64,000 nt of DNA from a virus. The notes beneath the pieces were generated by a model. It saw only the letters and a program-made list of their open reading frames with translations, was not told where the DNA came from and did not search any database. How positions within the stretch are numbered: position 1 is the stretch's first letter; each line of letters starts with the position of its first letter. Position numbers and translations under genes: made by a program. The stretch is from positions 43,195 through 107,194 of IMG/VR virus record IMGVR_UViG_3300008120_000018; one strand, given 5' to 3'. Of this stretch, positions 33,312 through 40,457 are shown piece by piece.

Positions 33312-33674
33312 ATGCACACTATCACATTACCGAAGGGCCAGTTTGAAGTTAGCTTTAAGCCGCCCCTGGTTTACGACCGCCGCGAGATGATCAAGCACTA
33401 TAATAAGGAGTGCGGCCTATTACCTGAAGAAGTACTAGCTATCCGTTGTATTGTTAACATCAATGGCCGGGTCCTGGATAGCGATGCCTACGACTACGAA
33501 CCCGATGGTATCACCGACGACTGGTGTGTCGAGGACCAACAATACTTCATGGAGTTATTCAGTACCCTATATCTCATTGACGATAAAGGGCGCGAGAAGG
33601 CCCAAGCGGAGGCAAAAAAGCTTATGGGTGTTTCCACGCGAGCTACGACTACAAAATCGAAGCAAGTCACCTAA
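33312..33674 (+). CDS. Tail-assembly-chaperone-like protein, short form
   Basis: 120 aa: MHTITLPKGQFEVSFKPPLV, then LLPEEVLAIRCIVNINGRVL and an acidic C-terminus. The small size, acidic ends, a conserved slippery site near the 3' end and a long open -1 frame behind it match the G/GT-type tail assembly chaperones of lambda, Mu and many other tailed phages. Those proteins coat the tape measure during tail building. The -1 product is listed separately. It lies next to the giant gene, in the position that normally precedes a tape measure gene. Confidence 0.75.
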   Translation: MHTITLPKGQFEVSFKPPLVYDRREMIKHYNKECGLLPEEVLAIRCIVNINGRVLDSDAYDYEPDGITDDWCVEDQQYFMELFSTLYLIDDKGREKAQAEAKKLMGVSTRATTTKSKQVT

Positions 33675-34105
33675 ACCTTCATCTAACGTACTTCCACCTA
33701 ATAAACACTGAGTTATTCTGTAAGAATGCTGCGCTCCAGCGTATAGCCGACCCTCTGCTACAAATTGCTGGCAGTATATTCCCTAGTGCTAGGTTTATAG
33801 TATCGCCGCCACCTGACCCCTATCTACCCGTTATTAAACATAACTATGTGGTTCGGGTGGCGCAGAACTATACCAAGTACTATCAACTAGAGAAGTGGGT
33901 TATAATAGCTAGCGTCACTGGTATAGGATTGCAGGAGTTCATTCAGCAAGACGAATATATGCAGGAGGCCGCTTATCAAGCGGCGTCTAACTATATTCAG
34001 AATCAGAATAAGAAACAACAGCAATCCCTAGAAGAAATGACTAAATCTTTAGAGAATATGAACTCTAACCCACTATCTGAAATTAAGAAACCCTCATTCT
34101 GGTGA
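33312..34105 (+). CDS. -1 frameshift product (GT-like), about 264 aa
   Basis: The first 103 codons are shared with the short form. At 33614-33620 the message reads A AAA AAG in the zero frame, a canonical -1 slippery heptamer, and the next codon in the -1 frame is GCT at 33620. The -1 frame is then open for 161 more codons to the TGA at 34103-34105: AYGCFHASYDYKIEASHLNL, ALQRIADPLLQIAGSIFP, YLEKWVIIASVTG and a Gln/Asn-rich tail. No ATG or ribosome site opens this frame upstream; the only initiators are GTG codons at 33848 or later, which would discard half of a coding-like region. So the downstream part is best read as the chaperone's frameshift extension, not as a separate gene. Confidence 0.8.
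33614..33620 (+). other. Slippery heptamer for -1 frameshifting
   Basis: A AAA AAG, phased with the reading frame (codons GCA AAA AAG at 33612-33620). It is the same heptamer used in E. coli dnaX. Both overlapping frames are coding-like around it. No strong downstream hairpin is obvious within 40 nt. Confidence 0.85.
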
Positions 34106-35442
34106 ATATGGAAGTACGTAATGCCACCACGCCAGCAATACGCCGGCGCACTATCTACGCTATGGAGCACCTAGGCCTAGCCACTAGTTATCTATCTGAG
34201 GATGGTGGCTATAAACGAGCAGGCAAGCCTACCTACCAGCAGCTGAGTGCCTGGGATGAGGCAGCGCAGGCGGAGCCTATCATAGCGCAGGGCCTCGACT
34301 CTATAGCGCTAAGCGTGCTTAATAAAGTCGGGCCCTATCAACACGGGGATAAACGCATTAAGAAATTCATAGATGACCAACTACGCAATAGAGCCAAGAC
34401 ATGGATATCTCATTGCGTGAAGTCTATCATGACGTATGGTTTCAGCCTAAGCGAGCAGATATACGCCCACGGCGAGCGTGATAGTATGCCGGCTACGGTA
34501 TTAGACGACATAGTTAATTATCACCCACTACAGGTCATGCTCATCACTAACGACAATGGCCGTATAGTAGATGGTGATACAGTAACAGCTAGTCAATACA
34601 AGTCGGGCTACTGGGTGCCTCTGCCTCCCTATAGAATAGGAGACCCCCCTAAGAGAGTAGATGTGGTAGGTAGTCATGTACGGCTCCCTAGTCACAAACG
34701 GCTATTCATTAACTACAACACTAAGGGTAATAATCCCTGGGGTACCAGTTGCCTCACTAGCGTGCTAGACTACTCTATCTTTAAGCGAGCCTTTCGAGAT
34801 ATGATGCTCATAGCTCTAGACCGCTATGGTACCCCTCTCATATACGTAATAGTGCCACCCGGTAATACGGGCGTAGTAGAGGAGGCCCCCGATGGTACAG
34901 AGATAACCACTACTATAGCAGAGCAGGCAGAGGACGCACTCCGTCGTTTAAGCACCGACTCTGGTTTAGTATTAACACAGCTCAGTAAGGAGCAGCCGGT
35001 ACAGGTGGGGGCCCTAACTACAGGTAATAACTTCAGCGACTCATTCGAAAGAGCCGTATCACTCTGCGATAACAATATGCTAATGGGTATGGGTATCCCC
35101 AACCTACTGGTGCAAAATAGAGAGGCTACCTTTGGTACAGGCCGGGCCAGTGAGATTCAACTAGAGCTCTTCGATGGTAAGATCAACAGTATATTCGATA
35201 CAGTGATACACGCCTTCACTGAGCAGGTCATAGGCAACCTAATCAGGTTGAACTTCGACCCCACACTATACCCACTGGCCAGCAACACAGGCTATATAAC
35301 TCGTTTACCAGGGAGGGCCACTGATCTAGCAGCATTGATAGATGCCATTAAGCAGATGCACGACATGGGCTTCCTAGTAGATGGAGATAAGGATCACATA
35401 CGTTCCATTACTGGATTACCCGATGCCATTAGCTCTACCTAG
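34102..35442 (+). CDS. Portal protein, Mu gp29-like (DUF935)
   Basis: 446 aa. The start is a GTG that overlaps the frameshift gene's stop; an ATG two codons later is an alternative. Features of Mu-gp29-like portals: N-terminal recognition region, RAKTWISHCVKSIMTYGFSL, NYHPLQVMLI with a trailing NDNGRIVDGD, HKRLFINYN with NPWGTSCL, IALDRYGTPLIYVIVPPG, LSTDSGLVLTQLS, RATDLAALIDAIKQMHDMG. Portals form the 12-fold DNA channel of the head and bind terminase. Here it begins the head-gene run, followed by a Mu-I-like protease and the capsid gene, so the head module is Mu-like. No terminase is in the window. Confidence 0.85.
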   Translation: MNMEVRNATTPAIRRRTIYAMEHLGLATSYLSEDGGYKRAGKPTYQQLSAWDEAAQAEPIIAQGLDSIALSVLNKVGPYQHGDKRIKKFIDDQLRNRAKTWISHCVKSIMTYGFSLSEQIYAHGERDSMPATVLDDIVNYHPLQVMLITNDNGRIVDGDTVTASQYKSGYWVPLPPYRIGDPPKRVDVVGSHVRLPSHKRLFINYNTKGNNPWGTSCLTSVLDYSIFKRAFRDMMLIALDRYGTPLIYVIVPPGNTGVVEEAPDGTEITTTIAEQAEDALRRLSTDSGLVLTQLSKEQPVQVGALTTGNNFSDSFERAVSLCDNNMLMGMGIPNLLVQNREATFGTGRASEIQLELFDGKINSIFDTVIHAFTEQVIGNLIRLNFDPTLYPLASNTGYITRLPGRATDLAALIDAIKQMHDMGFLVDGDKDHIRSITGLPDAISST

Positions 35443-35833
35443 GCTTTACGCGATGACGTAGTTCGTTCTGCCGCGCTCGGTATGCTAGGTGCCAGTCTCG
35501 CAGTATGAGATGTTTACAGTAACCTCGCTGAGGGCAACTACAGTCTGTGCCATGTATTTGATAAATATTACCACGAGGTGACTCTACTATCTCACCTCCC
35601 TCAACTGCAGTATAAGTATAGCCCTCAGTTAGCATACGGCCGGCCAGGTAATTATAGTATGTAGACTCGAGCGTACCTTGTAGTAGGGAAGTTATATCTA
35701 TCTTATAGGGCTTGGTACTCAACCCCTCATCGAGGTTGAAGACCAGAGAGGTATCCTTAATAGTCGCATTACGAATACGGCGAACGAGAAGTCGCTCTAG
35801 AGCTTCTAAAGCCAATAATCTTTCTAATTGCAT
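35435..35833 (-). CDS. SWIM zinc-finger protein, antisense inside head operon
   Basis: 132 aa; start at 35833 with AGGTAGGAAAT upstream; an in-frame extension reaching into the protease gene is not needed. The C-terminus has DCSCPQRGYCKHLIL, the CxCx(n)CxH SWIM zinc-finger motif, which binds DNA or proteins, for example in transposases and ATPases. It is on the opposite strand between the portal and protease, with its stop overlapping the portal stop by 8 nt. It may be a moron-type inserted gene with its own promoter. Confidence 0.75.
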   Translation of the reverse strand: MQLERLLALEALERLLVRRIRNATIKDTSLVFNLDEGLSTKPYKIDITSLLQGTLESTYYNYLAGRMLTEGYTYTAVEGGEIVESPRGNIYQIHGTDCSCPQRGYCKHLILRDWHLAYRARQNELRHRVKPR

Positions 35834-35870
35834 ATTTCCTACCTTTAGTGATGTTAGTTGATACAGGCTA

Positions 35871-37244
35871 ATGGAGCCACCAGCAATTACGCTTATGCCC
35901 GAGACTATTGATACCTCTATTGTAGAGGATAATTTAAGTATAGATAGCTCTACCTTTGAGATATCAGGACCCCCGCCTAGCGCAGCCGAAGCCCCATTGG
36001 TTGAGACTACGCTTATCGAGATTGAAGCGGCCAAAGAGTGCACTGATGACTTCTGTCCAGTCAACATAGAGCATAACGGACCCAGATTATTCAGCTCAGC
36101 TGCCGTAGGAGACGCCAGTATAGAGTTACTAAAGGGTAAACTAAGAGTACCGCAGGCCAAGATAGGCACCTGGAAGCATAACATCTACGGTGAGGTAACC
36201 TTCACCATGGAGAAATTCACAGAAGCCATTACTAACTTCGAGAATGATGTACTAGGCTTTGAGCCATACCTTACATTCGGCCACCCTATTGAGAGCTCCG
36301 ACGTTAATAGCTACGATGAGTTCATAGAGACTGCAGAAGCACTTGATGGTCAGCGTAAGCGTGGGGACCTCGAGCAGTTACGCATTGAGGGCGACATGCT
36401 GGTGGGATACTACACACCTAAGTCAGAAGCCTACGATGCAGTTAGCAAGGGAGAGTACGAATACAGCTCAGGTGAATTTCTGACTAATTTCACTGATAAG
36501 AAAACAGGAGTTAATCGAGGAACTGTATTAGTTAGAACTGCGTTAACTAATGCCCCATTTATTCCTCATAGAGAGAAGGTAGTGGCACTTAGCCAGAGCC
36601 CACAAACAATAGCCGGAGCAGTGTTTAAATTAAGCGCAGTTATACCTGAACAAACAATTTCTAATCAAACAACTATGTCGGATGAGACTATTATGGAAAC
36701 TCCCGAGACCGAGATCGAGACCGTCCCGGCAATGGAGCCCTCACTAGCAGTGGCTAAAGATACCCTTGAGAGCATGCGCCTTAGTCTAGAGGCAGTATAC
36801 GAAGAGAAGCTAGCAGCTATGACTAAGGCTCAGTCTGATGTAATAGCTACCCTCACTAGACAGTTAGAGACTATCGAGGAGAAGCTATCGATGACCCAAT
36901 CTGTAGCTCAGGCCTATTCTACTGAGGTGAGTGTTAGGGAGAAGGCCACCCGTGCTAAGCGCTTACAAAACAGAGGCGTACCCCCTGCGTTAATTGAGCG
37001 TTTCAGTTTATTAGCCGATGCACTCCACGGTGGTTCTCGTGTTATCAAGCTCTCTACAGAGGCTGGCGGCGAGCGCGATGTAACCGATGAATTAGAAGAG
37101 CTATTAAATATTGCTGTTAACAGTAAGCCCGTAGAAGTACAACAGTATGGCCAGAGTGCAGCCACCCGCCCATCTGGTCTAGAAGCCCAGCTCCGCGAGC
37201 TAGCCCAGAAGAACTGGGATTCAGCTAAGAAATCCAAGGTCTAG
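35871..37244 (+). CDS. Prohead protease/scaffold fusion, Mu gpI-like
   Basis: 457 aa. Residues about 85-245 resemble the Mu-I-type protease: KHNIYGEVTFTMEKFTEAIT, FEPYLTFGHP, LEQLRIEGDMLVGYY, GEYEYSSGEFLTNF and GTVLVRTALTNAPFIP. The C-terminal 180 residues are a charged coiled coil (ESMRLSLEAVYEEKLAAMT, LTRQLETIEEKLSMTQSVAQ) typical of scaffold, then an Ala/Gln-rich tail. Such proteins guide capsid assembly and then cut themselves and the scaffold. The Mu gene I (protease) and Z (scaffold) arrangement may be overlapped in the same frame here. It directly precedes the capsid gene. Confidence 0.8.
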   Translation: MEPPAITLMPETIDTSIVEDNLSIDSSTFEISGPPPSAAEAPLVETTLIEIEAAKECTDDFCPVNIEHNGPRLFSSAAVGDASIELLKGKLRVPQAKIGTWKHNIYGEVTFTMEKFTEAITNFENDVLGFEPYLTFGHPIESSDVNSYDEFIETAEALDGQRKRGDLEQLRIEGDMLVGYYTPKSEAYDAVSKGEYEYSSGEFLTNFTDKKTGVNRGTVLVRTALTNAPFIPHREKVVALSQSPQTIAGAVFKLSAVIPEQTISNQTTMSDETIMETPETEIETVPAMEPSLAVAKDTLESMRLSLEAVYEEKLAAMTKAQSDVIATLTRQLETIEEKLSMTQSVAQAYSTEVSVREKATRAKRLQNRGVPPALIERFSLLADALHGGSRVIKLSTEAGGERDVTDELEELLNIAVNSKPVEVQQYGQSAATRPSGLEAQLRELAQKNWDSAKKSKV

Positions 37245-37270
37245 TCCTAATTTACTAACTTCCCACTAAT

Positions 37271-38584
37271 ATGGCAGATATTCCGAGCCCCAACTTTCAA
37301 GCGCTTATCAGCAGCCCCTACTTAGTAGATAACACTACGTTCCCTCGGGAGCCTGTATACACTGAGTTAGCCCGCTCTATTCTCGCTAAGTTACCTGCGA
37401 CCCCTCTCAGCACTGTATTCCCCGATGAGACTATTGCTGAGCGCATTGTCATTGCTGAACACGTCATCGAAGGCGTCGATACTATTTTCCCTGTGGTTGA
37501 ATGGGGTGCACCTGACCTATTCGTTGATGACGATGGCTATACAGTGTATCGCCAATCCTACCAACCCCTTCCTATCCGTCAATCGATGTACATGAGTTAT
37601 GCCCAACTCAATAACACTGTGAGAGAGGGTACTACTAATGAACGCGCTACTGCTGCTGAACAGATTGAGAAAAAACTCACCCGTCAAATGCAGAAGCATC
37701 AATTAACCTGGAACGTGTTCCAGGCTGCTATGATGCTCGGCGGCATCAATTACACTGATCCTCGTTCTGGAGTTCGTGTTAAGGCCCCTGCGTACATCCC
37801 CGCGCGTAACTTCTTTAACTTCAACACTACCCAAGGTTACCGTGGCCGTAATGAGGCCCGTTTATTCCGTAACCTCGTTGATTTAAACGCAGGCGGTACT
37901 CCCAGTTCAGGCATCCCTATCACTGATCCTCAGTTTGCTCTCTCTAACTTTGCACGTCGACTAAACCGTTGGTTTAGGGATACCAATAAATCGGATATCA
38001 CCGATATGTATATGGGTCCCGAGATGCGCGACGTTATCCTCATGTGTGAAGAAGCTCGTCTCGCACAAGGCGGTATTATCCCTAGGCTCGGCGCAGTGTT
38101 TGGAGACAGCACAATTGACTCCAGCGGTAGTGGTGGGTCCTTTGGCCCTCTCCCTCCTGGTGGATTAGGAACTGGCATGGGCCTAGTATTAGGTACCCGC
38201 GGCGAGATCCTCTCTATTGCGGGAATCAACGTTCACGTAGTAGATACTATCTACAAGGACCCAGTTGATGGCGTTGAGAAGCGCGTATGGCCTAAGAACA
38301 AAATTGTAGCTGTCAGCTTCCGCGATAGCAATGGTAACGTAGAAGCACCGGGTAGAACTCAGTATTGCTCTAGTGAAAACAGCATTGATAGCCCCGGCTT
38401 ATGGACTCGTACTGTTACTGATGTTCCTCCTCCGGCAGCACCTGGTATCGCGGTTCAGATGGGTAATGCAGGTCTTCCCTACTTCAAGTTCCCCTATCGC
38501 GTCTGCCATGTAACTCCCTGTACCGTACAGCAAATCAATGAGCGTCTAGGTATCCAAGGAGACCTATTCTTCCCTGGTTTATAA
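37271..38584 (+). CDS. Major capsid protein
   Basis: 437 aa. It follows the protease/scaffold in the standard position for a capsid gene. The protein has an N-terminal extension (ALISSPYLVDNTTFPREPVY), a VFPVVEWGAPDLFVDDDGYT phrase and an AEQIEKKLTRQMQKHQLTWN spine-like helix, then a Gly/Pro-rich loop region (SSGSGGSFGPLPPGGLGTGM) and a final beta region. These fit an HK97-fold protein of the Mu-like type. Codon use is biased to C-ending codons, as in other highly made proteins (also the next gene and the sheath), which supports an abundant product. Not confirmed by similarity search. Confidence 0.75.
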   Translation: MADIPSPNFQALISSPYLVDNTTFPREPVYTELARSILAKLPATPLSTVFPDETIAERIVIAEHVIEGVDTIFPVVEWGAPDLFVDDDGYTVYRQSYQPLPIRQSMYMSYAQLNNTVREGTTNERATAAEQIEKKLTRQMQKHQLTWNVFQAAMMLGGINYTDPRSGVRVKAPAYIPARNFFNFNTTQGYRGRNEARLFRNLVDLNAGGTPSSGIPITDPQFALSNFARRLNRWFRDTNKSDITDMYMGPEMRDVILMCEEARLAQGGIIPRLGAVFGDSTIDSSGSGGSFGPLPPGGLGTGMGLVLGTRGEILSIAGINVHVVDTIYKDPVDGVEKRVWPKNKIVAVSFRDSNGNVEAPGRTQYCSSENSIDSPGLWTRTVTDVPPPAAPGIAVQMGNAGLPYFKFPYRVCHVTPCTVQQINERLGIQGDLFFPGL

Positions 38585-38612
38585 TTCCTCACCCCCCACA
38601 TATCTTTAAACT

Positions 38613-39719
38613 ATGTCTATCCACAACGTTTGGCAGGCTCTCCCTGGAGCGCGTAAGCCGATCTACGATACGCTGTATGTGTTGGGTGGGGTAACTACCA
38701 CCCCCACCGCAGCTGTACAGGCCTCTCCTAACGAGGACACGATTAACTTCACTGGTGGAACCATCGAGTTCGATGGTATCCCTATTTCTCTCAATGGCTT
38801 ATCTCTTGATTTCGGCGCTCTTGGTTCTCTTGTAGCAGAGGGACAGCGCTTTGTAATTAGCGCAGTACCTAGTTACTTAGAGCCGGCTGATAAAACTGCT
38901 GCTGTCACCGCTGGCGTCAATTACTTCGTTAACTACGATGCTAATCTTGAGGCCTACGCTGAGGTATTCATCAGCCCCGCTGCCGAGGCTGCTGTAGCTG
39001 CTCTTGGTGGTATCGATAATGTGCGTAACCGCGTATTCAAGGGATCGGCTAGCGCAGCTGATATTGTAGCCTTCAACAATTACGAAGAAGAGCGCGCTAA
39101 GAGTACCAGCCGTCCTTATGCTCCTTATCCTCTCGTTCCTTCTGGCGTGCGCCTAGTTCTCAAGGAAGTAATTCCCCAGACCAATGCAGCATCCCAGAAT
39201 CTCTTAGAGAACATCACCTCTACTGGATTTCTCGAGTTGAGCGCTCAGGTACCTGAGTTCCCTGCAGTCCGTAAGGTATTTACTAAGGCCGAGGCTGTAG
39301 CTCGCTACAACACTGTTGGTAAATCCTTCTTAATTAAGCCCGGCACTGCGTTCCATTATGCTAACGTTGGCAACGCTAACTCTGGTACCGCGGGCACCGC
39401 GGTTGCTGACATCAGTAACATCAACGCTGCCTCTGGTACTCACGTCTCTGTGTTTGAGTATTACATGCCCAGCACTACTGCGTCTGCTCAGACTGGTAGC
39501 GAACCAGCTATCCAGCGCGTATTAACTCGTTCTGACTCTGCATTACTAGGCCGTATCAATCCTATCTACTTAGCAAATGAGGCTCCTATGCGTAAGGTCG
39601 GAAAACCAGGTGACTCTCGCCTGACTAAATGGGCTGATCCCACTGACCTAGTTGAAGTGACTGTAGGCCCATCTGATGCTCTCACTATCTCCCGCACTAT
39701 CTACAGAAGCCTAGTCTAG
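38613..39719 (+). CDS. Abundant structural protein, probably head-associated
   Basis: 368 aa, with the same C-biased codon use as the capsid gene. Gly/Ala/Ser/Thr-rich and mostly beta: EDTINFTGGTIEFDGIPISL, GQRFVISAVPSYLEP, FHYANVGNANSGTAG. No transmembrane segment. It lies right after the capsid gene, where decoration, cement or minor capsid proteins are often found. A hairpin at 39734-39767 closes this part of the operon. No family recognised. Confidence 0.65.
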   Translation: MSIHNVWQALPGARKPIYDTLYVLGGVTTTPTAAVQASPNEDTINFTGGTIEFDGIPISLNGLSLDFGALGSLVAEGQRFVISAVPSYLEPADKTAAVTAGVNYFVNYDANLEAYAEVFISPAAEAAVAALGGIDNVRNRVFKGSASAADIVAFNNYEEERAKSTSRPYAPYPLVPSGVRLVLKEVIPQTNAASQNLLENITSTGFLELSAQVPEFPAVRKVFTKAEAVARYNTVGKSFLIKPGTAFHYANVGNANSGTAGTAVADISNINAASGTHVSVFEYYMPSTTASAQTGSEPAIQRVLTRSDSALLGRINPIYLANEAPMRKVGKPGDSRLTKWADPTDLVEVTVGPSDALTISRTIYRSLV

Positions 39720-39733
39720 TAGTGCGATGCCTA

Positions 39734-39767
39734 TATAAAACGCTAGGAGAAATCCTAGCGTTTTATA
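39734..39767 (+). terminator. 15-bp perfect hairpin with GAAA loop
   Basis: TATAAAACGCTAGGA pairs with TCCTAGCGTTTTATA around a GAAA loop. The right arm itself contains a TTTT tract, so it can act as a terminator in both directions. It lies right after the abundant protein gene at 38613-39719 and could limit read-through from the capsid genes. Confidence 0.75.
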
Positions 39768-39812
39768 TTATGGAATGTGTTAAATTGTATATGATATCCA
39801 TTTTCCAAATAT

Positions 39813-40445
39813 ATGACTACATTAGTACTGACCATCCTAAGTCCTTTTGACTATGAGTTCGGGGGCAAAAGTCGCGCTTACTTCACAGGAGATAGACCTC
39901 ACTTTGACCTTAATGATGTACAGGCGAAAGAGGAGCTCAAGTTTCTAGTTAGCCCGCAGTCTATTCATCTGGATTACTTCTATCTCGATGAGTATCAACA
40001 GGGCTATAAGGAATTAATGGATGAAGTAAACCGCGAGGGCGCTAACTACGATTACATTGAAGGCGAGGTTACCCACGGCGTCTCTACTCAAGAAGAGAGT
40101 GTTATCAGTTACGAAGTATATGATATCCCGGTGGGTTTACCGGGAGAGCCTCTAGTACCTATTGAAGAGAAGGCTCCTGAGTTAGGAGAGTCTGGTATGC
40201 CTCCCGTAGAGCCTGAGATTTACGATGAGGATGATGACGAGACTACGGTATTCCTGACAGCAGATGGAAAGGAAATTGAGGTTAGCACCGTTAATAGCCC
40301 TACCTTCATTAATGCTGCTAATTTAGATAGACGAGCCCAATTAGAAAAACTGACATCTGACAAAATCAAGGATATAGCTGTAGAAAAGGGTATTCGTTTC
40401 ATAGGTAAGGCGCGTACTATTGATGCTCTAATGAACCTTGAGTAA
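39813..40445 (+). CDS. Acidic protein with HeH/SAP-like C-terminus, 210 aa
   Basis: Acidic protein with a Glu/Asp-rich, proline-containing centre (VPIEEKAPELGESGMPPVEP, IYDEDDDETTVF). The last 40 residues (RAQLEKLTSDKIKDIAVEKG followed by IRFIGKARTIDALMNLE) form the helix-extended-helix seen in HeH/SAP or LEM-like small DNA- or protein-binding domains of phage head-closure proteins. The role is inferred from position between the capsid and neck genes. Confidence 0.55.
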   Translation: MTTLVLTILSPFDYEFGGKSRAYFTGDRPHFDLNDVQAKEELKFLVSPQSIHLDYFYLDEYQQGYKELMDEVNREGANYDYIEGEVTHGVSTQEESVISYEVYDIPVGLPGEPLVPIEEKAPELGESGMPPVEPEIYDEDDDETTVFLTADGKEIEVSTVNSPTFINAANLDRRAQLEKLTSDKIKDIAVEKGIRFIGKARTIDALMNLE

Positions 40446-40457
40446 CCGGAGGTTACA

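Noticed and set aside
33848-34105. Separate GTG-started gene of 85 aa before the portal gene
   Set aside because: Coding-like sequence in the same frame continues upstream to the slippery heptamer at 33614, so it is the -1 extension of the chaperone gene.
35834-36184. N-terminal extension of the SWIM protein on the minus strand
   Set aside because: It overlaps the start of the protease/scaffold gene on the other strand, and a good ribosome site precedes the internal ATG at 35833.
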